Shown: one piece after another, positions 42,035 through 53,569 of the stretch
How the letters are laid out: the number at the start of each line of letters is the position of its first letter
How positions within the stretch are numbered: the stretch's first letter is position 1
DNA from: Cercospora beticola
Lineage: Eukaryota > Ascomycota > Dothideomycetes > Mycosphaerellales > Mycosphaerellaceae
Direction: 5' to 3'
DNA length: 64,000 bases
Assembly (NCBI RefSeq): GCF_033473495.1
Contig: NC_088937.1
Location: 2,976,001-3,040,000, forward strand
Translations under genes and position numbers: made by a program
The notes under the pieces: generated by a model
The model's input: the letters and a program-made list of their open reading frames with translations, nothing else
Database searches by the model: none
What the model was told of the DNA's origin: nothing

Positions 42035-45000
42035 ATGCGATCACCATGCCATCGCCAACTGGTCAACGCCGTCGAAAGGACTCAGCAAAGCTCACTCCTC
42101 GGTCGCATTCCCCTGACGCGCTCGCGTGCGCGCAAAGGTTATGCCACCGCGACGGCCACGCAAGAAGTGCAACATGAGCCACCCACACGCTCACTCGCCA
42201 TTCCGACTACGCCAAGACACAACGAGATAGGCGTTCAGCAAGTCAGCGCCTATGTTCACTCACAGTTGTTCCCATCACCCACAGCCCCGAAGGCAGACGA
42301 AGAATTGGTGGCACTAGCTAAGGACCATCTTGCCCGGCATGAGTTGCTCGGCAAGACGAGTGATACCTCAGAGCCCGTGGGCTTCGACTTGCCTGACCTG
42401 CAAGGTGCATCGCTGGACGAGCACTTCTACAGATTGGGCATGGACAGTGCTGAGCCATACTTGAGCCTGGCCACAAAGTATGCCCGTGCCTCGCCGCCAC
42501 CTAGGCCACGACGATGGGTGCAAAGGAGTGGATGGACCAAGTATCATCCTGATGGCACTGCAGAGCCAGTGGAGTACCCGCAAGAGGAGGTTATCACCTT
42601 TGATACAGAAGTAATGTGGCACGAGACGAGCTTTCCGGCCATGGCTTGCGCAGTCTCGGATCAGCATTGGTACGCCTGGCTCTCACCTTGGTTATTAGGC
42701 GAGAGTGAGAACGATAGGCATTTGATACCATTGGGTCCTCGCAACAAACCACGAATCGTTGTGGGCCACAACATTGGCTACGATCGAGCACGGATATCTG
42801 AAGAATACAGCTTGGAACAATCAAAAACCTTCTTCGTGGACACGATGAGCTTGCATGTTGCCACGAATGGCATGTGCAGCCAGCAAAGGCCGACTTGGAA
42901 CAAGCACAAGAAGGAGCGAGACATGCAGGATAAGATTGCCGCCTCGGATGACAGCGCAGACTTGGCCTCGCTACTTGAATCTGGAAAGGCATCATTCGAT
43001 AGCGAAGAGGAGTTGTGGGTTGGTAGAGCTTCGGTGAACAGTCTTCGAGATGTTGCCAAATTCCACTGCAACATCACAATCGACAAGGCCCGTCGAGAGT
43101 GGTTTGGAGAGCTGGATCGCGCAGGCATTGTAGAGCGCCTCGATGAGCTACTGGACTACTGTGCGGCTGATGTGGACATCACTCACAAGGTCTACAAGAA
43201 GGTCCTGCCACTGTTCCTTGAGACTTCGCCCCATCCAGTTTCGTTCGCCGCTCTCAGACACTTATCGACAGAAATTCTGCCCGTGGACAAGAGCTGGGAG
43301 GCATTTATCGCAAACGCAGAAGCTACATATCATCGACTGTCCTCGGGCGTGCAGGAAAGATTGGTCGATCTGACAGAACGAGCAGTTGCGCACAAGAGCG
43401 AGCCTGGAGTATATCGCAACGACCCGTGGCTGTCGCAGCTTGACTGGAGCGGTCAGGAAGTCCGGATGGTAAAAGGCAAGAAGAAAGGGGATCCACCACG
43501 TCCGGCTGCACGACAGAAAAAGCCAGGAATGCCTATGTGGTACAAGGACCTCTTCAGTACTAATGATGCGGAGATCGCACTCACTGTGCGCACCCGTATC
43601 GCGCCTTTACTTCTCCGCATGGCATGGGACGGTCATCCTCTCATTTGGTCAGACAAGTACGGATTCACATTCAAAGTCCCGCATTCGCACTCGCAAAAGT
43701 ATCGTGACCAAGGCATGACTGAATGCGACATGATGGAGGAGGAGAACTTGTCGCTGCACGACGACCTGGATCACACTTACTTCAAGTTGCCTCACAAAGA
43801 CGGGCCCGAAGCGCGCTGCACTTCACCCCTTGCGAAAGGATATCTTCGATATTTCGAGAACGGCACCTTGTCTTCCGAATATGCATATGCCAAGGAAGCT
43901 CTGGAAATGAACGCGTCGTGCTCATATTGGATCAGCGCTCGTGATCGCATCATGTCGCAGATGGTCGTTTATGAGAAGGAGCACGACGCTTCGGTCTCCA
44001 GTGATCTGGGTTACATTCTGCCACAAGTCATCCCCATGGGCACCATCACCCGCCGAGCTGTCGAGAACACTTGGCTCACGGCGGCTAATGCCAAAAAGAA
44101 TCGTGTTGGCTCTGAGCTCAAGAGCATGGTGAAGGCGCCACAAGGATATTCTTTCGTAGGTGCAGATGTCGACAGTCAAGAGTTGTGGATCGCCTCGGTT
44201 GTGGGTGATTCGAGTTTCCGAATTCATGGTGGCAATGCCATTGGATTCATGACATTGGAAGGTACGAAAGCAGCAGGCACGGATCTGCACTCGCGCACGG
44301 CAAAGATTCTGGGCATATCTCGTAACGATGCCAAAGTCTTCAATTATGGTCGGATCTATGGCGCAGGCCTGAAATTTGCACAAAGCTTACTGCGTCAATT
44401 CAATCCTTCTGTGACCGAAGAGCAGGCGAAAATCACCGCAACCAACCTATACCAGGAAACGAAAGGTGCCAAGTCTGGTAGCAAGGCGCTTCGTGATCGC
44501 AAGTTCTGGCGTGGCGGGACCGAGAGCCTGGTCTTCAATAAGCTTGAGGACTTTGCGGAGCAGGAACGACCTCGAACGCCTGTCCTTGGAGCAGGCATTA
44601 CAGAAGCCCTTATGCGACGCTTCATCAGCAAGGGAGGTTTCATGACCAGTCGCATTAACTGGGCAATCCAGTCGTCAGGCGTCGATTATTTGCATCTCCT
44701 CATCATCAGCATGGAGTATCTTTGCAAGCGATACAACATCAATGCTCGTTTAGCATTGACCGTTCACGATGAGATCCGATATTTGTCGAAGGATGAGGAT
44801 AAATATCGAACAGCGATGGCGCTTCAAGTCGCCAACGTTTGGACACGAGCCATGTTCAGTCAGCAGATGGGCATCGATGACTTGCCACAGTCGTGCGCCT
44901 ATTTCAGCGCTGTCGATATTGACCACGTGCTGCGCAAGGAAGTCGACATGGATTGCGTTACACCTTCGCATCCAGACAAGATCCCGCCCGGCGAATCTCT

Positions 45001-45613
45001 GGACATTCTTCAGCTTCTGGCGAAAGGCGATCAAGCTTACCTGAACCCGGCTGAAATTCCTACCCAGGCTCCACGACCAGAAGCGTTCCAATACACACCT
45101 CGGCGACCTATCATGGAGAGTCTGCAAACGCCAAACGCGCAAGCCTACCTTCGAGCTCAAATAGCGTCCTCGCCAGCGGAGCTGAACAAAATCATCCGCG
45201 ACATGAAAAAGCCCGCCACGAGCAAGAAACCCTTCCCAGACGAGGAAGATGGCAACGATGGCGGCTTCCGACCAACAAAGCCAGCAACGAAAGCGAAATC
45301 CTCATCTAAGCCTCGAACTCGAAAGCCCAAAGCCACAAGAATCCAGCAACCTCTCATCGCAGCGAAGAGAACTTACCCCAACTCTCGAACTTTCGACATG
45401 CCTTTCTATGACAATGTCTTCGCCAGAGCCGACGACTGGGCTCAATTCGGCAACGATGTATCGTCTTCTTCAGAAGCCAAGACCACAGGCAAAGGCAACC
45501 TCGTCGGCGCACCTTCGACTCTTGGACTAGGTCTTATCAAACGAGCTCCTTTCAATCATGCTTCGACGAGGTCTGTATATCGATCAACTGCGGCGACTAC
45601 GCCTGTATATTAG
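42035..45613 (+). CDS. mip1: Mitochondrial DNA polymerase gamma
   Basis: A 1192-residue intronless family-A DNA polymerase that replicates mitochondrial DNA. The N-terminus is Arg/Ser-rich and acid-poor, as in a mitochondrial presequence. The 3'-5' exonuclease has FDTE (about residue 188) and VVGHNIGYDR (about 246). The polymerase has motif A (GADVDSQELW, about 709), motif B (KVFNYGRIYGAG, about 766) and motif C (TVHDEIRY, about 910). The C-terminal 180 residues are a disordered Lys/Pro-rich extension, as in fungal but not animal enzymes. All catalytic acidic residues are present. Confidence 0.96.
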   Translation: MRSPCHRQLVNAVERTQQSSLLGRIPLTRSRARKGYATATATQEVQHEPPTRSLAIPTTPRHNEIGVQQVSAYVHSQLFPSPTAPKADEELVALAKDHLARHELLGKTSDTSEPVGFDLPDLQGASLDEHFYRLGMDSAEPYLSLATKYARASPPPRPRRWVQRSGWTKYHPDGTAEPVEYPQEEVITFDTEVMWHETSFPAMACAVSDQHWYAWLSPWLLGESENDRHLIPLGPRNKPRIVVGHNIGYDRARISEEYSLEQSKTFFVDTMSLHVATNGMCSQQRPTWNKHKKERDMQDKIAASDDSADLASLLESGKASFDSEEELWVGRASVNSLRDVAKFHCNITIDKARREWFGELDRAGIVERLDELLDYCAADVDITHKVYKKVLPLFLETSPHPVSFAALRHLSTEILPVDKSWEAFIANAEATYHRLSSGVQERLVDLTERAVAHKSEPGVYRNDPWLSQLDWSGQEVRMVKGKKKGDPPRPAARQKKPGMPMWYKDLFSTNDAEIALTVRTRIAPLLLRMAWDGHPLIWSDKYGFTFKVPHSHSQKYRDQGMTECDMMEEENLSLHDDLDHTYFKLPHKDGPEARCTSPLAKGYLRYFENGTLSSEYAYAKEALEMNASCSYWISARDRIMSQMVVYEKEHDASVSSDLGYILPQVIPMGTITRRAVENTWLTAANAKKNRVGSELKSMVKAPQGYSFVGADVDSQELWIASVVGDSSFRIHGGNAIGFMTLEGTKAAGTDLHSRTAKILGISRNDAKVFNYGRIYGAGLKFAQSLLRQFNPSVTEEQAKITATNLYQETKGAKSGSKALRDRKFWRGGTESLVFNKLEDFAEQERPRTPVLGAGITEALMRRFISKGGFMTSRINWAIQSSGVDYLHLLIISMEYLCKRYNINARLALTVHDEIRYLSKDEDKYRTAMALQVANVWTRAMFSQQMGIDDLPQSCAYFSAVDIDHVLRKEVDMDCVTPSHPDKIPPGESLDILQLLAKGDQAYLNPAEIPTQAPRPEAFQYTPRRPIMESLQTPNAQAYLRAQIASSPAELNKIIRDMKKPATSKKPFPDEEDGNDGGFRPTKPATKAKSSSKPRTRKPKATRIQQPLIAAKRTYPNSRTFDMPFYDNVFARADDWAQFGNDVSSSSEAKTTGKGNLVGAPSTLGLGLIKRAPFNHASTRSVYRSTAATTPVY

Positions 45614-46276
45614 TTCAAGAGGAGGAGACTGTAAATATTGTATCAGTCATTATCAGCGACATTGTGTACAGCAGGTGGACAGAATATTGTATGAGTGTGA
45701 GACAAAATCTGACGACGACATGGCTGTACCATTTTTTGTTGTTGTTCTTGTAATGATATGATAGCAGCCGCCTGCAGTCCAGTGCAATGTATGAAAAATC
45801 TGAAAAGACTGGACAACTTTGCGCTGAGATCTCCATTCATGCCTCCATGGCTCACGCGCTCCATCCTTGCTCAACGCAATGAGTCCATTTCGCCGTCCTT
45901 CCAATATTCCGTGACCCAAGACTCTGTTTCGGCTCAAGGGCTTGGAGGCTCAAGGGCTTGGAGGCTCAATGGCAAAATCTAGCGGCTATTCGTTTACACG
46001 CGGCATTAATCTTTTGGGGGTTCACAACGAATGACGACGGAACAATTCGGAAAAGCAATTGTGTTTCGAAGGTGTAATGACCGAGGTATTCAGCAATCGA
46101 AGCTCATGGAACATTATCGTGCTACGGAGAGAATACCATTCGGTTCGTAGTCGCGGCAGAGTACGAGTAAGGCAACGCGAGAAGCAGTGAGTGCAATTTT
46201 GGAAGTAGCTTTTCATTCATTTCTTCATGATGTGCAATTCATCCTAAACACAATGCTCGTAACACATGAGGTATAT
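45614..46276. other. Intergenic region between convergent MIP1 and FBA1
   Basis: No gene. It contains a short 16-bp tandem repeat, listed separately. Confidence 0.55.
45931..45972 (+). repeat. 16-bp tandem repeat, 2.5 copies
   Basis: GGCTCAAGGGCTTGGA occurs exactly twice (45931-45946, 45947-45962), followed by a partial third copy. Confidence 0.8.
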
Positions 46277-47562
46277 CTACAATTGGTTGGCAGTGTTGAA
46301 ATCCGTGAGCGCGACCTGGATACGCTTTGACATGGTCTTCTCACCCTCGCGCACCCACACTCTTGGGTCGTAGTACCTGTAACATTGTTAGCATGTCTGT
46401 GAAAGTGATTGTGAATCAATGAAACGTACTTCTTGTTTGGCTTGTCCTCGCCATCTGGGTTGCCAACCTGGGAGCTGACGTAGTCCTTCTTGGAGATCAT
46501 GTAGTCGCGGATACCCTCGGTGTATGCGTACTGGAGATCGGTGTCGAGGTTGACCTTGACGACACCGTAGCTGATGGCATCGAGGTAGTCCTGCTTGCTG
46601 GATCCTGATCCACCGTGGAAGACAAGGAAGACTGGCTTCTCGTCCTTGGTGCCCTCCTTCTCTTGCACGTACTTCTGGTGCTTCTGGAGGAGCTCTGGTC
46701 GAAGCTTGACGTTGCCTGGCTTGTACACACCGTGCACGTTACCAAAACCAGCAGCGATCGAGAAGTATGGAGAGATTGGTGCGAGAGTCTTGTAGATCTC
46801 GTAGATGTCCTCTGGCTGGGTGTAGAGAGAGTTGTTGTCAACATCCTCGTTGTTGACACCATCCTCCTCACCACCGGTGATACCAATCTCCATCTCGAGG
46901 AATTGCTTCATTGGCGCAGCGCGCTTGAGGTAGGCAGCGGTGGTCTCAATGTTCTCCTTGACAGACTCCTCCGACAGATCGATCATGTGCGAGGAGAAGA
47001 GTGGGGTGCCGTTGGCCTTGAAGAACTTCTCGTCCTCGTCGAGCATGCCGTCCAACCATGGCAGAAGCTTCTTGGCGCAGTGATCGGTGTGGAGGACGAC
47101 TGGAATGCCGTATGAGGGAGCGACAGCGCGGATGTAGTGGGCAGCTGCAACTGCACCAGCAATGGAAGCCTCCTGGTTCTTGTTTCCAACACCCTTGCCG
47201 GCGAAGTACGCGGCACCACCCTGGGACATCTGCAGGATGAGAGGAGACTTCGCATCGCGGGCAGCCTCGAGCGAGGCGACTACGGTGGAGGAGGAGGTAA
47301 CGTTGATAGCTGGGATGGCGAACTTCTTCTCCTGGGCGTACTTGAAGAGGTTCTTGACATCATCTGCGCAAAAATGTTAGTGTGACTGGTAAAAATGCCT
47401 CTCCTGCCATTGGACGACAAGGAGCGGCGAATTGAGCTTCATGAGGCTTTTGGGAATCCATTGAGTGGAAGAGAGTTGCCGCAAACGCTGCCTCTGCTGG
47501 AGTTCGCTCGACTCACCTCCGTAGATGACACCAGCCTTGGTGGACAGCACGCTTTGAGCCAT
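46277..47562 (-). CDS. fba1: Fructose-bisphosphate aldolase, class II
   Basis: Cleaves fructose-1,6-bisphosphate in glycolysis. Three exons: 47517-47562, 46430-47363 and 46277-46376. The introns are 153 nt (GTGAGT...GCGCAG) and 53 nt (GTACGT...TTACAG). The product is 359 residues, exactly the usual fungal length. Zinc-site residues are visible in VVLHTDHCAKK, GFGNVHGVY and FHGGSGS, and the SSSTVVASLEAARD and KVNLDTDLQYA segments are typical of class II. It ends YYDPRVWVREGEKT, then DFNTANQL. It is divergent from PRP19. Confidence 0.96.
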
Positions 47563-48262
47563 GGTGAATTACTGTGGTGAACTTTTTCCAATTACTCGTT
47601 TCGCAAAAAGAGTTTCGGGGATGACCTTGATGGGTTGTCGAGGGTAGATGTATGAGGGAAGCTTGGTGTGAGCTGGGAAATATAAGACAAACAGTCGAGG
47701 GCTGGAGCGAAGACTTTGTCACTGCCTTCAGCACGACGTCAATCCAAGGCCGCTTGGTGGGGTCGAGGGGTAGTCACATCCCTGCGCCTTCCGTGGGCAC
47801 CTCCGCCAATCCGATCATTTCCGAAGTGCAAACTGCCAGCCGTGAATGCGGCTTCGGCGCGTGGCATTGTTTGTTTGGTCGCATGCTTCACCGTCCGCTA
47901 TCTCGCTGTCTTCACGCAGAGCTGGAGAGGCGCAAAGCTGCTGTGCGACGCCGGAGATGTGATCGATGGCCGCACGAGCGGTGTTGCTTCGGTCAGGGCG
48001 CTGGTCCAGACTAGAAGCAAGCCGGTGAGATAGCCATAACGTCGTTGTGGGGGGTCATGACCAAAAGGCCCGGTTGCCATGGCTCGTTGAGAATTGAGGT
48101 GTTGGCCAGTCTCACTCGTCCAGACCGCCGCATTTCTGCCTCAGGTGTCTCCAAGTCGGTGAAATGTAACGCCGGTGGCTGCGTCCCAGTTGAGATTTCC
48201 CTCGATCGCGACACGCGCGCGACGAGAGCTCCATTCCAGCACCAAACTTCCTGAGCCTCATC
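47563..48262. other. Divergent promoter region of FBA1 and PRP19
   Basis: 700 bases; overlapping short ORFs only. Confidence 0.5.
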
Positions 48263-49879
48263 ATGTTGTGCGCAAGTGAGTACAATGGAAATATCTCGAT
48301 CTCAGACTTCGCTAACGCCGTCGCACAGTCTCCGGCGAGGCGCCGCAAGAGCCGGTGGCCAGTCGCAAGAGTGGTCAGTCCGGCGCAATGCATCAATGTC
48401 AAATCACATAAAGGCTTACAGTAGGTGTAGGCAATGTCTTCGAAAAGCGCTTGATCCAGGCTTACATCTCCGAGCATGGTACCGATCCCGTCAATGGCGA
48501 AGAGCTCTCCGTGGACGACCTCGTGGACCTCAAACAATCGCGCACCGTTAAGCCTCGACCTCCAACCCTCACTTCGATTCCGGCACTCCTCTCGACTTTC
48601 CAGAACGAATGGGATGCGATTATCCTTGAGGCGTACCAATTGAAGCAACAGCTTGCGGAGACGAGACAGGAGTTGAGCACTGCGCTATATTACAATGATG
48701 CAGCCCAAAGAGTCATTGCGCGCTTGCAGAAAGAGCGCGATGAGGCTCGGGATGCCTTGTCGAGAGTGTCAGTCAGTGGCAGTGCGAACGGCGCGAATGG
48801 CACGAATGGAGATGCGATGCAGGTCGACAACCAGCCACTGTCTGGAAATGCTGCAGCCAAGGTGACGGAAACACAAGAGCGTCTTTCGAGCACACGCAAG
48901 CAACGCGCTGTGCCACAAGATTGGGCCACCGGCGATCACATTCAAACCTACGATGTCAAGGCTTCTGCAGAGACCCAATTCACTGGGGCGAAGCACCTGG
49001 CGGCTGACTCCTCCGGCGACTTCTTCTTGACTGGCGATTCGGATGGGACCATGGGCATCTTCGACCTGGGAGCAGGCTCTTTCACAACGAGAAGCAATCT
49101 TGGCGCTGGCGCTATTCTCAGTGGTGCTTGGGCGAATGATAAGCAGGCTGTGTCGACTGCGAACGGAACGGTCGTGGTGGCTCAGGATGGTGCTGTATTG
49201 GGCAAATTCCAGCAACATGCCGGAGCTGCCAACGCACTTGCTAGTCATCCAAGCGGCGATCTCCTGGTCTCTGCTGGCTACGACAAGAGCTATATCGTAT
49301 ACGATCTGAGCACAATGCAAGTCATGACGCAGGTCTATGGTGATATTGGTAGGTCACAACCCAGCCTCTCCGCGTCTACGCATTCTTGTTCACCGCAACT
49401 AACATGCTCCAGAACTCACAAGTATTGCCTTCCATCCTGATGGTCACCTAATCGCCGCAGGAGGCGCCGATGGATCTCTCCGATTGTACGATGTGAAGAG
49501 CTCGCAGCTGGCACACACTTTCCCGTCACCTTCGGGAGCCAACCCTGTATCAGCAATTACCTTCTCCGAAAATGGAACCTGGCTCGCGTCTGCCAATTCT
49601 GGTCAGACCACAGTGACAGTCTGGGATTTGCGGAAACTCAAAGCACTGCGCACCATCGATGCAGGTCTAGCGGTAACTGGCCTCGCTTGGGACTACACTG
49701 GACAATTCTTGGCTGCAAGTGGCCCTGGCGGAGTTGTCGTCTCACAATATACTAAGAGCAGCAAAACATGGAGCACGCCCCTGACCAAGGCTCTTCATGC
49801 GCTGGACGTGAAGTGGGGTTCCAAAGCACAGAGCCTTGTGGCGCTGACAGACAGTGCCTTGGTCGTTTTGGGGGCATGA
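48263..49879 (+). CDS. prp19: Pre-mRNA-processing factor 19 (U-box E3 ligase)
   Basis: Four exons: 48263-48275, 48329-48373, 48431-49348 and 49413-49879; introns of 53, 57 and 64 nt. The product has 480 residues. The first exon is only 13 nt (MLCA plus one base). Splicing rebuilds the conserved MLCAISGEAPQEPV, then GNVFEKRLIQAYI, of the U-box. A central coiled coil (QNEWDAIILEAYQLKQQLAE) mediates tetramer formation, and seven WD40 blades fill the C-terminal half. Prp19 is the scaffold and ubiquitin ligase of the spliceosomal NTC complex and also acts in DNA repair. Length matches the family. Confidence 0.94.
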
Positions 49880-50412
49880 AAGGTCGATGCAGCAATCGGT
49901 AGGCTGACTATGCCTACGCTCTCTTGATTTTGAAGCGCCTACTGAGTTCACAAGGCCCATCTGGGAGTAAATGGTTCGAGCTGGATAGCAGCGCGTGTGT
50001 AGCATAGAAATCTCGGATATAGCAGCTCAATTCCGAACCCTTGCCACTTCACAGTTCACAGTCCAACACATGCTTGCACACTCTCCTGTCCATACACGAA
50101 CGCGTCCTTCTCGCCTCCACGCGATTCTCGATCCCACCCTCTACCCGTCTCTGTTCTTGCAGCGACCGCCGAAGCAGAGGTGTTCGCTTGTTCAGCAGGC
50201 TGTAAGGCTTTGTTCCACCTGCGCAAGCCACCACCACTCCACCCTTGGTTTGGCGCCGCGCTCTCGACACCAACACACCACTCGACCGCCGCTTTCGCAC
50301 TTTCGCGTCCCTCCGACACAGGCAGTGTGACGAGCTGCCGTGCAGCAACACCTTCCATTTTGCGTAGACCGAACAGATCAGCCGAGCGGTGGCTTCGAGC
50401 AGTGACGACAGC
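49880..50412. other. Intergenic region
   Basis: Between PRP19 and the SIM-rich gene. CT-rich 5' leader-like sequence from about 50090 on. No gene seen. Confidence 0.5.
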
Positions 50413-51894
50413 ATGGACGGCGGAGATTCGGGCAGTGGCTCTGGAGGTTACCCGCTGCTTCGCCGTGAGAGCACGAAGGTATGCACTACATTTCTCACTC
50501 ATGAGATCTGGACGCCACTTCACTTGTCAGAGCCTGACATGATTGCACAGCGCAACTACAATACAATGGCGTCGAGCCACAGAAGCTCTTCACCCGACTC
50601 GCTCTTCGTGACGCAGGACGACCATTACAACAACGAGCACGCCGCACAGCGACCACGCTTGTCAAACCGATTGGCCTTGCCACGCCTACCACCTCGCTAT
50701 CCTGGTGACGGACTGGACTTTCGCAGGCCCATGACGTCGAGTAATGTTGGTGGCAGCAACGGCAATGGAGGACGTTCAAATGACACTGGAGTAATCGATC
50801 TGACAGCGGAGGATGATATGCAAGAGACAACAAGACGTTCAGGGTCAATCTTTGGTGAACCGTCAGGCGGGGCTTCACGTGCTCAACGCGGCCCACGCTT
50901 CGGAAGAAACATAATTGATCTCGAAAGTGAATCAGAAGCTGAGGAACGTCCGCGGCACAGCTCACATGCTGCTGCCTCACATACACAACCGCCGAATTAC
51001 TTGACTTTGTTTCCGCCGCGTGCACCTAGCACGACCAACCCACATCCGCGCTTTGCTGGACTTCGCCGTCCACAGCGTGCACCACCATTCGAGACAGACA
51101 TGGACGACCTCAATCCCGGACGCTCGAGATCGAACGCTCGAATTCGCCTCAATGGCGACTCTGCACGCGGCCATCGAAGCGTGACACCATATCCGAACGG
51201 CTTCGCCGAGCCTATTGATCTCACTGGCGACGACGACGATGTGGTGTTCGTCGAAACCAGGGCGGGCGTAAACGCAGACCGGCCGACAGCGACAGCTGGT
51301 GCCGGCACGCGCTCCATGACCGATCGACTTAACGATATCAGGGCCATGACTGGCGGCGGACGGCTTTTCCACCACCTCCATAACTTGCAGCACGCACTCG
51401 GCGCGTTTGCCAGGGACACTCATGACCCTATACCTCACATGCCTGCAGCCGGACCCCTCGCAATCGGCCTCGAATTCGATCTGCCTGCATTCGATATGGG
51501 CATTGCGGGTGGAAATCAAACTACCGCAGACAAGTACGAGCCACCTGCTGCGGCTTCTAAAGGCTTCACGCGAACTCCGGCCGAGGATGATGTTCTGGTG
51601 TGTCCCAACTGCGGTGATGAGCTTGCTGTCAGCGAGGATGAGAAGAAACAAGAAGTATGGATCATTAAGAAATGTGGCCATGTAAGTTGGAAGTCATGGA
51701 ATTCTAGGCTTCACCATGCTAACTATGTACAGGCGTATTGCGGAACCTGTGCTCAGTATCGCACGAAGACGTCGAGAGGAAAAGGAAAGGCCCCAGCGCA
51801 CCGCATGCCACTACCGTTCAGGGAATGCGTGGTCCACGGGTGCAACGAGAAAGCTGGCGCAAAAGCTATGCTTCACGTGTTTTTGGGCAGTTAG
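50413..51894 (+). CDS. SIM-rich zinc-binding protein, Slx5/Rfp-like
   Basis: Exons 50413-50478, 50551-51681 and 51733-51894; introns of 72 nt (GTATGC...GCACAG) and 51 nt (GTAAGT...TACAG), both in-frame if retained. The product is 452 residues. Three SUMO-interaction-type motifs stand in the disordered N-terminal half: GVIDLTAEDD, NIIDLESESE and EPIDLTGDDDDVVFVE. The C-terminus has a RING-like zinc module (CPNCGDEL, KKCGHAYCGTC, CVVHGCNEKAG). The layout is that of Slx5 / S. pombe Rfp1, partner of Slx8. The first Cys pair is spaced as in the fungal family often labelled cell cycle control protein. ATG 50413 is preferred; the upstream 50389 codon is GTG. Confidence 0.72.
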   Translation: MDGGDSGSGSGGYPLLRRESTKVCTTFLTHEIWTPLHLSEPDMIAQRNYNTMASSHRSSSPDSLFVTQDDHYNNEHAAQRPRLSNRLALPRLPPRYPGDGLDFRRPMTSSNVGGSNGNGGRSNDTGVIDLTAEDDMQETTRRSGSIFGEPSGGASRAQRGPRFGRNIIDLESESEAEERPRHSSHAAASHTQPPNYLTLFPPRAPSTTNPHPRFAGLRRPQRAPPFETDMDDLNPGRSRSNARIRLNGDSARGHRSVTPYPNGFAEPIDLTGDDDDVVFVETRAGVNADRPTATAGAGTRSMTDRLNDIRAMTGGGRLFHHLHNLQHALGAFARDTHDPIPHMPAAGPLAIGLEFDLPAFDMGIAGGNQTTADKYEPPAAASKGFTRTPAEDDVLVCPNCGDELAVSEDEKKQEVWIIKKCGHVSWKSWNSRLHHANYVQAYCGTCAQYRTKTSRGKGKAPAHRMPLPFRECVVHGCNEKAGAKAMLHVFLGS

Positions 51895-52308
51895 TTGCAC
51901 ATTTGCAACGATTGCGAGTACATTTCAATTCCCCCAACGGAAAGCTTTCAAGCAGGACTCGACTCGGCGACGGGTTATGCATGATGGAGTTAGGAGGGTT
52001 TCAAGCATTGGAAGCATGGCGTTCACTTTAGCGTCATCTGTTCGTTATGCCTCATTGAGGAGATGCAGGATACGCTAGAGCTGTATGAATGTAAGAAGAT
52101 ATGATCGAATACGCATTCTGCGTTCTGTATCTTTCCTTTCACATCACATTGCACAGCACATGCTGTAGCAGGGGCAGATCCGTGCCTCGGTGGAAGTGAG
52201 CTTGGCTTGGCAGGCGCGGTACAGGGTCCAAACAGTGGGAAGCTACCCATGGACTTTTTATCCACCTGTTGAGAACAGCTCACAACTCACCACGATATTG
52301 TCCACAAC
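51895..52308. other. Intergenic region
   Basis: About 410 bases, no supported gene. Confidence 0.5.
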
Positions 52309-53080
52309 ATGAACCGCCCGAAAGACTCACAGCAGCCTGTCCCTGCGGTCTCGAAAGAGGCTCGCAAGCAACCATCCTTCGGCCCGAAGAACATCTACCT
52401 CATCCTCTACAACTTCATCTCCGCACTCCTCTGGTCCGTTGTTCTCGGCCGCGTCCTCGCAATCTCCTCCACCAAAGGCTGGCAATACGTCTTCACCGGC
52501 ACCGCAGATTTCACAAAATGGACACAAACGCTCGCAGGACTTGAAGTCTTGCATGCCGCAGTTGGTATATCACAACCATAAATCCTCTATTGCAAAGAAG
52601 ACGCACAGGCTAAGTACTTCCGTTTCTTCTTCTCTCAATATAGGCCTCGTCCGCGCACCTCTCTTCACAACTCTCATGCAAGTCGCCTCCCGCTTCCTCC
52701 TCGTCTGGGGCATCGCGCACAATTTCCCCGTTCACACCGCTTACTCGCCCGCCTACTCTACTATGCTCATCGCCTGGAGCGTGACGGAGATTATTCGCTA
52801 CTCGTATTTCGCGATCAATTTGACATACGGCAAAGTTCCTGGGTTTTTGACGTGGTTGAGGTACAACACTTTCCTTGTGTTGTATCCGCTGGGGATCTCG
52901 AGTGAGTGTTGGTTGGTCTATCGCGCTGTGGAGCCGGCGAAGAGGTGGAATGCTAGTTGGGAGTGGGTGTTAAAGGCGATTTTGTTTGTGTATGTGCCGG
53001 GGGCGTATGTGCTTTATACGCATATGATGAGGCAGAGGGGGAAAATTATGAAGGCTGCGAGGGAGAAGAAGGTGCAATAG
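52309..53080 (+). CDS. phs1: Very-long-chain 3-hydroxyacyl-CoA dehydratase (PHS1 type)
   Basis: Third step of the ER fatty-acid elongation cycle, needed for sphingolipid acyl chains. Exons 52309-52564 and 52644-53080 (79-nt intron, GTATAT...ATATAG) join as HAAVG-LVRAPLFTT, giving 230 residues. Six hydrophobic helices are visible. The catalytic Tyr and Glu are in LYPLGISSE. The C-terminus ends with a lysine-rich ER-retention-like tail (KIMKAAREKKVQ). Length fits the PTPLA family. Confidence 0.93.
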
Positions 53081-53569
53081 TGGAATGGGATAAGATGGAT
53101 GGGGCGCCACAGTTGGTGGGATGGCATGAGACGTGTATACTCGGATAAAGCCTGCGGTGGGGCGGCACGAAGAGGCAATGCCTTCGATGCAAGATGTCAG
53201 GCAAGCCTCAAGGCATTGAGCAGGCCGTTTTGCAGGGCATCGTAGGAGGTGTATGCTGCAGCGAGTCGCCCAGTAGGTGATGATGCAGCATGATGTGGTT
53301 GCCACGACTGAGCAATGGACTGAAAGTACGAACGCCAATACATAATATGAACAAAATGCTCTACTCTGATATCACTCACTTCCTTTTATGGCTCGACTCG
53401 CGATCAATGGCAGCCCATGCTTTTCACAGAAGCATTCGCCATTAAAGTTCATGGAGCTTGAAATCTTGGCTCGCTGAATCCCAAAACCTCACGTCTCGTA
53501 CGTGTGCTCTGTCGTTCCGACAACAAATGCATTCACCCTCCCCTCGCCTTGCTTCCGCTGGTGCCTTAT
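53081..53569. other. Intergenic region
   Basis: About 490 bases; no supported gene. Confidence 0.5.
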
